Of a stretch of 56,134 nucleotides of DNA, positions 1-7,441 are shown piece after piece (position 1 is the stretch's first letter; every line of letters begins with the position of its first letter). The position numbers and the translations under genes were made by a program. The notes under the pieces were generated by a model. That model was not told the origin of the DNA, made no database searches, and was given only the letters and a program-made list of their open reading frames with translations. This stretch comes from a virus, in the IMG/VR virus record IMGVR_UViG_3300042923_000318, positions 1 to 56,134 of that record; one strand, 5' to 3'.

Positions 1-227
1 AAGGCGGTGACGTAGCTGATGGTTCAGACATGGCTGATATAGATAGCTTATATTTGCTAGGCAGCAATATTGTACTTGATGATACTGCTGATAAGAAAAA
101 AGCATTTAAGCAAGGTTACATTGGTCAAAAAAGATATGTGAGAGCAGTATTTACAGTAGCAGGAACTGTTAACGCTCCAATGTCTGCTATAATTCAGCTT
201 AAAGCTATCCATATGCCTTCGGTTTAA
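1..227 (+). CDS. Capsid decoration-like protein, 5'-truncated by window edge
   Basis: The frame is open to the first bases of the window; the ATG at 30 is internal rather than a convincing start, because no ribosome binding site precedes it. The C-terminal half resembles the complete protein at 55507-55890: both share a block with GY-G-KRYV followed by GTV-AP in the same order and spacing. It is immediately followed by a small gene, exactly as at the other end of the window. It is therefore a second copy or second allele of the decoration/head protein that sits after the major capsid gene. A role in stabilising the capsid exterior is inferred from position and size. Confidence 0.6.
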   Translation, partial: GGDVADGSDMADIDSLYLLGSNIVLDDTADKKKAFKQGYIGQKRYVRAVFTVAGTVNAPMSAIIQLKAIHMPSV

Positions 228-228
228 A

Positions 229-453
229 ATGAAAGTAGTTGCAATAAAGGATTTTAAGTATTCATATAACGGAACAACTGTTATCGAATACTTAAAAGAT
301 CAAATTATAGAAGTTGACAAAATTCACTATGACAAAATGCTGCAAAGCGGATATGCGGCAGATGAAAAGTTAGAAACAAAAGTTGTTGAAGTAGATGAAG
401 TTAAAACCACTACAAAGGCAAGAGGTTTAAAAAGAAATAGTAAAATTGAATAG
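229..453 (+). CDS. Small head-module protein, paralogue/allele of 55893-56126
   Basis: This 74-residue protein starts one base after the upstream stop, so the two are probably translationally coupled. Its N-terminal half differs from the gene at 55893-56126, but the last 28 residues (from DEKLETKV to RNSKIE) are identical apart from one V/I change. The basic C-terminal tail is rich in Lys and Thr. Position between the decoration protein and the first connector suggests a head protein of unknown function. The mosaic pattern (divergent 5' end, identical 3' end) suggests recombination or a population variant. Confidence 0.65.
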   Translation: MKVVAIKDFKYSYNGTTVIEYLKDQIIEVDKIHYDKMLQSGYAADEKLETKVVEVDEVKTTTKARGLKRNSKIE

Positions 454-461
454 TCTCCTTT
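361..461 (+). repeat. 101-bp direct repeat, copy 1 (copy 2 at 56034-56134)
   Basis: Bases 361-461 match 56034-56134 at 100 of 101 positions; the single difference is G at 385 and A at 56058. The repeat covers the 3' end of the small head gene and the start of the terminator after it. It reaches the very end of the window, so the true length may be greater. Confidence 0.95.
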
Positions 462-476
462 TGGGGACTATTTTTT
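451..476 (+). terminator. Intrinsic terminator after decoration genes
   Basis: An 8-bp stem (TAGTCTCC with GGGGACTA, one G-T pair), a TTTT loop and six T residues. It may set the high expression of capsid and decoration genes apart from the connector genes downstream. Confidence 0.85.
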
Positions 477-491
477 ATAGGAGGCGCTTAT

Positions 492-1100
492 ATGCTAAAT
501 GAAAATGCTTTATGCAGCATAAACGAACTAAAAGGCTTTATGAATTTAGATATATTTGATACCAGTAAAGATTGGCTTTACGAAGTTTATATAAATGCTG
601 CAAGTGATGCTATAGAAAAAGAAGTAGGAAGATATATTTTAGCTAAAGACTACATTGAAAAGTACGCAGGAACTAACACAAATGAATTAGTTTTAAAACA
701 ACGTCCAGTAAACTCTGTAGAGGCTATAAGCTTTGTAAATAATGGAGAGGTATATTGTACCCTCGAAGAAAATACGTACACTGTAGAGGCTAAAAGCGGT
801 GTTATATACAATGATAATGGGTGGTTTAAGCAAGGCAGTTCAATTTTAATGAGCAGAAAAATAACTTACCCAACCCAACATATAAAAGTTGAATATAATG
901 CAGGATATGCAGAGGCTCCTGGAGATTTAAAATTGATATGTCTGCAAATATGTTCGGATAGTTATACTTTTGATAACAGCGATGCAGGAAAGTTAAAGGC
1001 ATATTCGATAAGCGACGTAAAAGAGGAGTATAGGGACGATGTAAGGTTTTCAGATATGCAACTAAAGACAATTAAAAAGTATAAAGGTATGAGATTCTAA
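492..1100 (+). CDS. Head-tail connector (gp6-like adaptor)
   Basis: A 202-residue protein with a good AGGAGG ribosome binding site. It begins with a helical segment (NELKGFMNLD, then an aliphatic helix ending DAIEKEVGRYI), followed by a beta-rich middle part with RPVNSVEAIS and YNAGY. This is the arrangement of phage gp6/gp15-like adaptor proteins, which form the ring below the portal. It lies directly after the capsid and decoration genes and its stop overlaps the start of the next gene. It is probably the first ring of the neck. Confidence 0.75.
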   Translation: MLNENALCSINELKGFMNLDIFDTSKDWLYEVYINAASDAIEKEVGRYILAKDYIEKYAGTNTNELVLKQRPVNSVEAISFVNNGEVYCTLEENTYTVEAKSGVIYNDNGWFKQGSSILMSRKITYPTQHIKVEYNAGYAEAPGDLKLICLQICSDSYTFDNSDAGKLKAYSISDVKEEYRDDVRFSDMQLKTIKKYKGMRF

Positions 1101-1618
1101 TGGGGATGACAGTGAAGAAAACTGTACAAACGGATAACCTCAAGAATTTGCAACAGATAATCAGAGAATTAAATAATCGGAAAATTAAAGTTGGTATCTT
1201 TGGGAGCGCAGGAAGTAAAATTTTAATGATAGGAATTGTAAATGAGTTTGGATGCCTGATAACTATTACCCCTAAAATGCGGTGGTGGTTACACTATAAT
1301 GGACTACATGTAAAGAAGACAACAACACAAATTCATATACCAGCTAGAAGCTTTATAAGAGCTACAATTAACGAAAAGCAAGACGAGATTAATTCGTTTG
1401 TAAAAACAAATTTAGATTTATTATTTACTTTTCAAATTACTACAAAACAGTTTTTAGATAAAGTCGGACACTATCTTGTTGGATTAACTCAAGAAACCTT
1501 GACAGACTTAAATAGTCCGAAAAACCATCCTTGGACCGTAAAAAGGAAAAAAGGCAAAGATAATCCCTTAATCAACACTGGTCAATTAAGAGAGAGTATA
1601 GTATTTGAAATTGAATAG
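1100..1618 (+). CDS. Neck / tail-completion protein, HK97 gp10-like
   Basis: The 172-residue protein contains KVGIFGS near residue 32, NEFG near residue 50, IPARSFIR near 80 and PLINTGQLRESI at the end. This series of motifs is typical of virion morphogenesis/gp10-like head-tail joining proteins. The start overlaps the stop of the connector gene by one base, so the two are coupled. It probably joins tail to filled head. Confidence 0.75.
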   Translation: MGMTVKKTVQTDNLKNLQQIIRELNNRKIKVGIFGSAGSKILMIGIVNEFGCLITITPKMRWWLHYNGLHVKKTTTQIHIPARSFIRATINEKQDEINSFVKTNLDLLFTFQITTKQFLDKVGHYLVGLTQETLTDLNSPKNHPWTVKRKKGKDNPLINTGQLRESIVFEIE

Positions 1619-1629
1619 AGGTGATGTGT

Positions 1630-1971
1630 TTGGACCGAATACTAGAAAAATATAAAAAAGATTTAATCCTAATTACCAAAGGAACTAAAACCTTCAATCG
1701 CGACAAAGGTATATATGAATACAGTGGTGATATAGAAACAGCTTTTAGAGGTGCCATATTACCTCTTTCAGAAAAGGATCTAAAAGCTATTTCAGAAGGC
1801 GGTTATTCAATAGATGATAGAAAACTATATACAAACATAGATTTAGAAAGCAATTCTAAAATAATGGACGGCGATAAAATTTATTCGGTATATGCTGTGA
1901 GAAATTATGATATAGTAGACCCTAGTTTTGAAAGATATTACATGAAAAGAGTTGATAGCATAGATGGTTAA
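1630..1971 (+). CDS. Head-tail joining (stopper-like) protein
   Basis: About 113 residues from the TTG at 1630, chosen because GAGGTGAT lies six bases upstream; GTG 1621 and ATG 1624 in the same frame overlap that ribosome binding site. It is rich in beta strand with short acidic loops. No strong signature is visible, but the position between the gp10-like protein and the neck terminator fits a stopper or minor neck protein. It overlaps the next gene by eight bases. Confidence 0.6.
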   Translation: MDRILEKYKKDLILITKGTKTFNRDKGIYEYSGDIETAFRGAILPLSEKDLKAISEGGYSIDDRKLYTNIDLESNSKIMDGDKIYSVYAVRNYDIVDPSFERYYMKRVDSIDG

Positions 1972-2491
1972 CGTAAATTCGATATGGGAAGAACTTATTA
2001 AACAACTCAACGGAATAAGTAATGCCTACACTTTTATTAAATCCAATATTCTGCATGACATACCGCCTTATCCTTATGTCACTGTAATGCCTTTAACGCC
2101 TTATAGGCGCGACAAAGATATGTTAAGAGGCACAATCACTCATGAGAACGTAACAGACCCTACAAAGGTCAAAATCGTTAAGACGGAGAATCCTAAAATG
2201 ATATTTTCATTTAATTGCTATAGTGATAATCTACCAGAGGTTTTTGATGTTCTGAAAGCCACTACCGAATATTTAACTTTTATCGGACAGCAAGAGCTTA
2301 GCGATAATGGTATAATAGTGTTAGAATGTGAGCAAATAAACGACCGAACAAGCTTTATGGAAGTAGATTACAAATATTGCTGGGGGTTTGATTGCACTAT
2401 TCGGGTAAGCGATATTGTGACAATGAATGTTGACTCGATTGGAAGTATTGAAGCTATCGACCAAACGAGTGGCGAAATAATTGAAATGTAG
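1964..2491 (+). CDS. Neck/tail terminator protein (gp12-like)
   Basis: The 175-residue protein has an N-terminal helix (WEELIKQL), then PPYPYVTVMPLTPY, and later FSFNCYSDN and a long helix. This is the general shape of tail-terminator proteins that cap the tail tube, in particular the neck-terminator family beside sheath genes. It overlaps the upstream gene and lies 17 bases before the sheath start. It would cap the tail and contact the neck. Confidence 0.65.
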   Translation: MVNVNSIWEELIKQLNGISNAYTFIKSNILHDIPPYPYVTVMPLTPYRRDKDMLRGTITHENVTDPTKVKIVKTENPKMIFSFNCYSDNLPEVFDVLKATTEYLTFIGQQELSDNGIIVLECEQINDRTSFMEVDYKYCWGFDCTIRVSDIVTMNVDSIGSIEAIDQTSGEIIEM

Positions 2492-2507
2492 AGGGAGGTA
2501 AATAGAA

Positions 2508-3539
2508 ATGACTGATATAAATGTATCTATAACAGATGCAACGCAGCTTGTTAGTGAAGCAGGATTTGGATTGCCGCTAATAGTTGGAACTGCTGCAGCA
2601 CATGCGTATGAGGAGTATGATATTAGCTCTAATTTAACCGCAGTGGTAGCGGATTATGCAGACACTACAGAGGTTTATAAAATTGCTGCTGCGATTGCAG
2701 GGCAAAGTCCAAGACCTCAAAAATTAGCTATATTTGGCTTAGATATTAGCTCAAGCTCAACTAAGCCTGCTGATGTAACCGCGGCATTAAATACTCTTAT
2801 AACAACAAATAACAATTGGTATAGATTATTGCTAGAGGATAAGACGGAGGCAGTTATTGCCGCTGTATCAACATGGGCAGAAAACAATAATAAGATGTTT
2901 TATACAGAGTTTGCAAATACTACTTTTACTACAGATTTTTCATCAAAAAACAGGACTGTGTTAGGTTACAAAGAAAATACAGATAGATTAGATGCTGCAA
3001 TTGTTGGTTATGCATCTAGCAGAATACCAGGAAGCTTTACTTTCAAATTTAAAAATCTTGCAGGAATGACAGCGGATGCAATAACCCCTACAGAGTTAAC
3101 TGCTATTCAAACCAAGAAAATGAATTCTTATTTCAAGAAATTTGAAGTTCAAGGACTTGGGAATGCACAGCTTGACGGTGGTTGGGTTGCAAGCGGTAAA
3201 TTCATAGATCAGATAGAGAGTAGAGATTGGATAAAGTTTAGAATAGAGCAAGAAATAGCAACGCTATTAACCTCTACTGCTAAAATACCTTACACAAACG
3301 CAGGAATACAACAAATAGTTACTGCAATATCAGCAGCTTTAACAGATGCTACTGCAAATGGAATTATAGCCACAAACGATGATGGCAGCGCAGCTTATGT
3401 TGTTGCTTATAAGACAGTAAGCGAAATTCCAACAGCTGATAGAACGGCTAGGAAAGTAACAGGAATAACATTTAGCTATGTTGAAGCAGGAGCAATTCAC
3501 GAAACAACTGTAACTGGCGCAGTTGTATTAAATCTATAA
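2508..3539 (+). CDS. Tail sheath protein (DUF3383-like)
   Basis: The 343-residue protein begins with NVSITDATQ and has an N-terminal alpha/beta domain with repeated Ala/Thr-rich segments. A conserved-looking block KMNSYFKKFE near residue 205 is followed by GGWVASGKFIDQIESRDW. This fits DUF3383-type sheath proteins, which are shorter than T4-type sheaths. The gene lies between the neck terminator and a DUF3277-like tube gene, the standard sheath-tube pair. It implies a contractile tail. Confidence 0.8.
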   Translation: MTDINVSITDATQLVSEAGFGLPLIVGTAAAHAYEEYDISSNLTAVVADYADTTEVYKIAAAIAGQSPRPQKLAIFGLDISSSSTKPADVTAALNTLITTNNNWYRLLLEDKTEAVIAAVSTWAENNNKMFYTEFANTTFTTDFSSKNRTVLGYKENTDRLDAAIVGYASSRIPGSFTFKFKNLAGMTADAITPTELTAIQTKKMNSYFKKFEVQGLGNAQLDGGWVASGKFIDQIESRDWIKFRIEQEIATLLTSTAKIPYTNAGIQQIVTAISAALTDATANGIIATNDDGSAAYVVAYKTVSEIPTADRTARKVTGITFSYVEAGAIHETTVTGAVVLNL

Positions 3540-3553
3540 TGGGGGTGTAAAAT

Positions 3554-3964
3554 ATGAATTATTCTTTTCAAGATGTTAACCTTTTAATAAGATCAAGTTT
3601 AGGAAGCCATTTTGTGACAGGCTTTAGCAATGGGAGCACAATTACTGCAGCTAGAAACAGCGACAAATATACACCTCATGTCGGAGCAAAAGGGGATACT
3701 ACATATGCTAAAACTAATGATAACAGTGGAACTATTGTATTTACTTTAAAGCACGATAGCCCTAGCAATAAAATTTTGTACCAACTTGCTGCAAGTGATG
3801 ATTCTTTCTTTGCGCAAATCGTTGATGGTAATGATATATCTAGATCAAAAGCAGGAGGCGGCGAATGCGTAATCATGAAGCCTGCTGATTATGCAAGAGG
3901 CACAGAAATTGCAGAACAGGAATGGACTATTTCAATACCTAATTTAGATATGAAGTACGAATAA
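3554..3964 (+). CDS. Tail tube protein (DUF3277-like)
   Basis: The 136-residue, beta-rich protein starts MNYSFQDVNL and contains HVGAKGDTTYAKTNDNSG and a final ISIPNLDMKYE. It resembles the DUF3277 tail tube family. It directly follows the sheath gene with a GGGGGTG ribosome binding site. It should form the inner tube of the contractile tail. Confidence 0.8.
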   Translation: MNYSFQDVNLLIRSSLGSHFVTGFSNGSTITAARNSDKYTPHVGAKGDTTYAKTNDNSGTIVFTLKHDSPSNKILYQLAASDDSFFAQIVDGNDISRSKAGGGECVIMKPADYARGTEIAEQEWTISIPNLDMKYE

Positions 3965-3987
3965 AATAAATTAATCGGAGGGAATTT

Positions 3988-4338
3988 ATGTTAAATACAA
4001 CATTTGATTTATTATTAGAAAAAGATGGAGAAAAGCAAATTGTTAAAGTAACAGTGCAAGAAATTAATCCTTTTCGTTTATCTGATGTGATGACCTCTGC
4101 ATTAAATGTGCAGAATATGCAATATCAAGTAGGAACTTTAGCGGAAAAGTTTATAGAAAACATTGTAATAAGTCCTAAAGATTTAAAGCAAAGGATTGAA
4201 GATGCGGACAATGCGCAGCAAGCTATAACAGATTTTGTTATAGAAGTTAGGTCGTTTTGTGACAACTCAAAAAGATATTGCTTATTACAAACAGAAGGCA
4301 AAAATAAATTTAAGGACTTGGAGCCTAGTAATTCCTAA
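3988..4338 (+). CDS. Tail assembly chaperone, upstream frame
   Basis: The 116-residue protein has an N-terminal beta part and helices, with a sequence composition unlike a virion protein. It lies between the tube and (across an island) the tape measure, the conserved place of tail assembly chaperones. Its 3' end overlaps an open frame in another phase (4244-4447), as expected if a fraction of ribosomes shift frame to make an extended chaperone. Family assignment rests on position and on this overlap. Confidence 0.65.
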   Translation: MLNTTFDLLLEKDGEKQIVKVTVQEINPFRLSDVMTSALNVQNMQYQVGTLAEKFIENIVISPKDLKQRIEDADNAQQAITDFVIEVRSFCDNSKRYCLLQTEGKNKFKDLEPSNS

Positions 4339-4447
4339 TTTAACATATACAGAAATGCAAACAATGAATACGGAAGAGTATTACACTATGCTTGCTGCAT
4401 CCGAGTTAATTGAGGAAGAAATGGAAAAGCAAAGAAATAAAAAGTAA
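4244..4447 (+). CDS. Tail assembly chaperone, downstream frame (frameshift extension)
   Basis: This frame is open from 4244 and is +1 (equivalently -2) relative to the gene at 3988. The only in-frame start before 4354 is a GTG at 4259 without a clear ribosome binding site. The encoded part (PNLTYTEMQTMNTEEYY, then acidic helices ending EEEMEKQRNKK) looks like the C-terminal half of a chaperone. A recoding event between 4244 and 4338 would give a fused product of about 150 residues. A-rich runs at 4268-4273 and 4299-4304 are possible slip sites. Confidence 0.6.
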   Translation, partial: KLGRFVTTQKDIAYYKQKAKINLRTWSLVIPNLTYTEMQTMNTEEYYTMLAASELIEEEMEKQRNKK

Positions 4448-4475
4448 GAGGGTAAAATTATCCTCTTTTCTTTTA
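4446..4475 (+). terminator. Intrinsic terminator after tail chaperone
   Basis: AAGAGG pairs with CCTCTT around a 10-base AT-rich loop and is followed by TTTCTTTTATTTT. It closes the sheath-tube-chaperone unit before accessory island I. Confidence 0.8.
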
Positions 4476-4495
4476 TTTTGTAAATATGTTATAAT
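4467..4495 (+). promoter_or_regulatory. Extended -10 promoter for membrane moron
   Basis: TGT-TATAAT with the -10 at 4490-4495 follows the terminator at once. The -35 region is poor (TTTCTT), so recognition would rely on the extended -10. The same TGTTATAAT core recurs in front of other units in this genome. Confidence 0.6.
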
Positions 4496-4522
4496 GTACT
4501 TATTAATTTTTGGAGGGATTTT

Positions 4523-5230
4523 ATGGATAATAAAATAAGGTTTTATAATAAAGAATGGTTTATGTGGCTTACTCTTGTTTTTATTGCACCTATTGGAATT
4601 TTTCTATTATGGAAAAACGGTAAAGTTAATCCAAAAATAAAGCCTGTTTTGAGCATAGTTTCTATTTGCTTATTTTTATCAGCCTTAACGGCTAATAATA
4701 AAGATACAACAAATGCTGTAACGCCAATAAATAATAGCAGTAAGCAAGTAATAAACGAACCTATTGAAACTAAAAATAATGAACCTAAGTTTGACTTTAC
4801 TAATGCAGATCTAACAAAAGAAAATATACAAAAAGCTGTAGAGCCAGTATTGAAAAAAGGAACACTTGCTAGTGTTGATTACATAATCGAGAAAGAAAAG
4901 AATATTATTGATGTTTTTGTTGATCCAGGAACTACTTGGGATGAAAAATCTTTAGTCAAAAGTAATGCAGTTGATGCTGTAGCAGTTATGGAAATATTAT
5001 TTAAAAATCCTAAAGTTGATAAAGTTTGGTTATGGACAAAAACAGACATGACAGACCCTAAAGGAAATACAACAAAGGAAGATGTTGTAAATGTCTCGCT
5101 AACAAAAGAAAATGCAAAAGACATAAATTGGGCAAAATTTAAAGATATGGTTTACTTGGATTACAATAAATTATATAATATAGCTGATAGTTTCTTTATT
5201 CATCCAGGTATAAAAAAGAATTTAAAATAA
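4523..5230 (+). CDS. Membrane-anchored moron protein, unknown function
   Basis: The 235-residue protein has a short basic N-terminus, a hydrophobic helix at about residues 13-30 and a second at about 41-58, then an Asn/Thr-rich linker and a soluble C-terminal domain of about 140 residues. The topology suggests an anchored extracytoplasmic or cytoplasmic domain. It stands alone with its own promoter and is bounded by terminators, which is the structure of a moron. I do not recognise the family. Superinfection exclusion or host modification is possible but unproven. Confidence 0.75.
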   Translation: MDNKIRFYNKEWFMWLTLVFIAPIGIFLLWKNGKVNPKIKPVLSIVSICLFLSALTANNKDTTNAVTPINNSSKQVINEPIETKNNEPKFDFTNADLTKENIQKAVEPVLKKGTLASVDYIIEKEKNIIDVFVDPGTTWDEKSLVKSNAVDAVAVMEILFKNPKVDKVWLWTKTDMTDPKGNTTKEDVVNVSLTKENAKDINWAKFKDMVYLDYNKLYNIADSFFIHPGIKKNLK

Positions 5231-5251
5231 TTAAAGAGCGGTCACCCACTC

Positions 5252-5279
5252 TTTACAAATAAAATTAATGTGTTATAAT
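5252..5279 (+). promoter_or_regulatory. Promoter TTTACA-N16-TATAAT with extended -10
   Basis: TTTACA (5252-5257), 16 bases, TGT-TATAAT (-10 at 5274-5279). Only about 20 bases separate the expected start from the terminator at 5300, and no ORF lies between, so a very short transcript is predicted. Confidence 0.55.
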
Positions 5280-5299
5280 GTACATAAGTTAGTTTGATG

Positions 5300-5326
5300 A
5301 CACCTCGCCAAAGGTGTTATTTTTTT
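5300..5326 (+). terminator. Intrinsic terminator, end of island moron unit
   Basis: ACACC pairs with GGTGT around TCGCCAAA, followed by TATTTTTTTAT. It stops plus-strand transcription before it meets the minus-strand antirepressor operon. Confidence 0.8.
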
Positions 5327-6077
5327 ATACTCCATATTTGATAGCCATTTCTTTGACTATTGTTATATAAATTTCTCTTAAGCGAGGCTCATTTTCTAAA
5401 ACGTCTAATATGTTAATTTTATCAATTTTGTTTTTAGCCATTCCGTTCTTTGCCGCCCTCTCCTTAAGATTTAGTATTAAAACACTTGGGCGGCATTTGC
5501 CACGCTCTTTTAATGCGTTGTAAGCTTCATCTTTTGGCTTTTGGTAATCTTCAAGTTTCATGCCTATTTTGCTCAATATTTTATTAGTCTCTTTTCTCCA
5601 TTCTGCTTGAGGATTTATTAATATAACTTCTCTTATGGTTTGAATTTCTTGCTTAGTTTCTTGAAATATTTCTGTCATTTGTTTATTGTATATTTCCTGT
5701 TCTGCTATAGATTGGCTAAGCTTAAGAATTAATTGCGTTTCTAGACTTAATTTGGTAGTATCAATAGACGACTTTTTAAGTTTTTCTTCACAGTTGATAA
5801 AATAATTTCTATACTCATGTGATTTTTCTGTTCGTGCCATCATAGCTATATGTTTTGCAAATTCTAAAGATATTGCAAAATCCATTGTTTCATTACCTTC
5901 CGCATTGTGCGGAACCCCTATCCAATCAATGTTTTCACTAAAATATTCGTTTTTCTCAACATTAGTTACGTACCACCTGGACCAGTCTGCTTTTCTCAAT
6001 CCTAATCCTAAATATAATTCTTTTGCGCCAACTAATTGTTTACCATCTTTTTCAGTTATCTTTATTAAATCATTCAT
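5325..6077 (-). CDS. AntA/AntB-type antirepressor with ORF6C-like C-terminus
   Basis: About 250 residues from the ATG at 6077; an earlier ATG at 6083 sits too close to the GGAGG. The N-terminal domain contains VGAKELYLGLGLRKADWSRW and FAISLEFAKHIAMMARTEKSHEYRNYFINCE, the hallmark pattern of AntA/AntB antirepressors. The C-terminal third (helical, ending EMAIKYGV) resembles ORF6C-type domains. Such proteins bind phage repressors and promote induction. It is the last gene of a minus-strand operon led by a consensus promoter. Confidence 0.88.
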   Translation of the reverse strand: MNDLIKITEKDGKQLVGAKELYLGLGLRKADWSRWYVTNVEKNEYFSENIDWIGVPHNAEGNETMDFAISLEFAKHIAMMARTEKSHEYRNYFINCEEKLKKSSIDTTKLSLETQLILKLSQSIAEQEIYNKQMTEIFQETKQEIQTIREVILINPQAEWRKETNKILSKIGMKLEDYQKPKDEAYNALKERGKCRPSVLILNLKERAAKNGMAKNKIDKINILDVLENEPRLREIYITIVKEMAIKYGV

Positions 6078-6099
6078 CTGCATTCCTCCTGTTAAAATA

Positions 6100-6486
6100 T
6101 TAATCTACTAACTTTAGCAAAGCATCAAATAAAGGTTTATGCTCTTGCAAAATCTCGTTTAGCAAAGCTTCATCGTAATGAGCTATATAGTTGTAACTTC
6201 TTTCAAAAGCTATTTGACTATCTTTACCTATTAGAAAATAGTATCCGGCTCTTTTTCTCAATGTTATATCTAAAACAGACTTGCCATACTCAGGTTTATC
6301 TTTATAGTAATAACATTCAACTCTATTCCAACTTGTACAATCTCCATGAGCGCAATAAGTATTTGAATTATCTTTTCTCCTGCCGTCAAACTTTCTTACA
6401 CCAATACTTTCCATGTAGTTTTTAAATATTTCTGCCAATTGCTTAGTTTCGCAAACGTCTAATATTTTAAATAATTTATCTTTCAT
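6100..6486 (-). CDS. Hypothetical protein of antirepressor operon
   Basis: The 128-residue protein has a good GGAG ribosome binding site. A central Cys/His segment (YCAHGDCTSWNRVECYYYKD) could bind a metal, and the flanks are helical. I do not recognise a family. It lies between a Cys-rich protein and the antirepressor in the same operon. Confidence 0.7.
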   Translation of the reverse strand: MKDKLFKILDVCETKQLAEIFKNYMESIGVRKFDGRRKDNSNTYCAHGDCTSWNRVECYYYKDKPEYGKSVLDITLRKRAGYYFLIGKDSQIAFERSYNYIAHYDEALLNEILQEHKPLFDALLKLVD

Positions 6487-6499
6487 GATGGCTCCTTTC

Positions 6500-6838
6500 T
6501 TATAATGTTAATCCGGTATTATTTAGCTTTTTTACAAGGTCGTTTAATTTGTCATCTTTCTTTTGCGCCTTAGTTCTATTGTCATGCACCCAATAATCGC
6601 AATTATTAAGCGGCGTTTTGTCCGTAGGTAAGTCTGGAACTTCTTTGCATACAATATATTCTTGTCTCCCAAACCCATAATCATCACTCGTATCGTCAAA
6701 TCCATCAAAGAAAATACAAGTTAAGCAAGTTTTCAATAATGGATTCTTCCAGCAAATATGCTCATGTTTGATACAGTTAACTTCTCTTATATATTCTCTT
6801 TTGCAATGGTCACATTTATATTTAGTTATCTTTTTCAT
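6500..6838 (-). CDS. Zinc-finger-like hypothetical protein
   Basis: The 112-residue protein begins with KYKCDHCKREY and CIKHEHIC, a C2H2/C3H-type arrangement, followed by a second Cys pair (CLTCIFF) and two later Cys residues. The C-terminus is a charged helix. Zinc-dependent nucleic-acid or protein binding is inferred. It is part of the minus-strand operon 7218-5325. Confidence 0.7.
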   Translation of the reverse strand: MKKITKYKCDHCKREYIREVNCIKHEHICWKNPLLKTCLTCIFFDGFDDTSDDYGFGRQEYIVCKEVPDLPTDKTPLNNCDYWVHDNRTKAQKKDDKLNDLVKKLNNTGLTL

Positions 6839-6850
6839 GGTATCTCCTTT

Positions 6851-7045
6851 CTATTTTGTTTTATAAATTATTAAAGCACCGCTAAATTCTTGAGCACTAT
6901 ATCCATTTGATGATTCTGCTTGAAAAACTCCTACCGAATACTTAATATCAATAATTTCTAACTTACCATCATTTTCTTTTAACCATTTATTGATTTCATA
7001 GTCTTGCCCTTCTTGATAATTTAAAAATTCTTTTACTTGTATCAT
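6851..7045 (-). CDS. Cse60-like small protein
   Basis: The 64-residue protein begins MIQVKEF and contains INKWLKENDGKLEIIDIKYSVG and a final ALIIYKTK. This closely follows the layout of the small sporulation-associated Cse60 family. In phage genomes such proteins have no proven role. It has a GAGGTG ribosome binding site and sits between an RHH-like protein and a zinc-finger protein. Confidence 0.65.
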   Translation of the reverse strand: MIQVKEFLNYQEGQDYEINKWLKENDGKLEIIDIKYSVGVFQAESSNGYSAQEFSGALIIYKTK

Positions 7046-7056
7046 GATTTCACCTC

Positions 7057-7218
7057 TTATTTTTTATTTTGCTTGTCAATATATTCTTGTAACGCATCCC
7101 TAATATGTTCAGCTTGAGTTTTGCCATCTCTGCCACTCGATTTAGCTCCAACAGTTATGCTATTGTCTATAAGCCAGTCTCTTTGTTCTTTTGTCAGATA
7201 CACTTGAGTTCTTTCCAC
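7057..7218 (-). CDS. Small ribbon-helix-helix-like regulator
   Basis: This 53-residue protein starts at GTG 7218 behind GGGGGTGAT. It begins VERTQVYLTKEQRDWL and ends with HIRDALQEYIDKQNKK, the strand-helix-helix pattern of CopG/Arc-type DNA-binding proteins. It is the first gene of the minus-strand operon, about 20 bases after the -10, so it may autoregulate the operon. Confidence 0.7.
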   Translation of the reverse strand: MERTQVYLTKEQRDWLIDNSITVGAKSSGRDGKTQAEHIRDALQEYIDKQNKK

Positions 7219-7238
7219 TGTATCACCCCCTTATATAC

Positions 7239-7267
7239 ATTATAATTAAACAACATATATTTGTCAA
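7239..7267 (-). promoter_or_regulatory. Consensus promoter of the antirepressor operon
   Basis: On the minus strand: TTGACA (7267-7262), 17 bases, TATAAT (7244-7239), a perfect match to the sigma-A consensus. It reads into the genes 7218 to 5325. Confidence 0.85.
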
Positions 7268-7282
7268 TTAATATCGTACATA
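7265..7282 (-). promoter_or_regulatory. Operator-like element (ATGTACGATATTAATTGA)
   Basis: This site overlaps the -35 of the antirepressor-operon promoter. It shares TATGTACGATATT with the element at 40026-40043, which also abuts a -35 hexamer. It is a member of the dispersed TTGTACGNTATTACTTAA family, though a divergent one. Confidence 0.5.
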
Positions 7283-7310
7283 ATAACAAATATCTTACAT
7301 AAAAAATTCG

Positions 7311-7339
7311 TTGACAGTTTACAAAAATGGTGGTAATAT
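7311..7339 (+). promoter_or_regulatory. Promoter TTGACA-N17-TAATAT
   Basis: Divergent to the antirepressor promoter and upstream of the excisionase-like gene. TTGACA at 7311-7316, -10 at 7334-7339. Confidence 0.65.
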
Positions 7340-7380
7340 TCAATTGTCCAATGTTGTCTAGAAAAAGCATATAATATGTA

Positions 7381-7409
7381 TTGACAATGGATAAATTTAA
7401 CCCTATAAT
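7381..7409 (+). promoter_or_regulatory. Perfect consensus promoter for excisionase-like gene
   Basis: TTGACA (7381-7386), 17 bases, TATAAT (7404-7409), 32 bases before the ATG at 7442. Two strong tandem promoters suggest expression during lysogeny or very early after infection. Confidence 0.85.
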
Positions 7410-7441
7410 GGTAAATGTAGGGTGAGCAAGGAGGTTAACCA

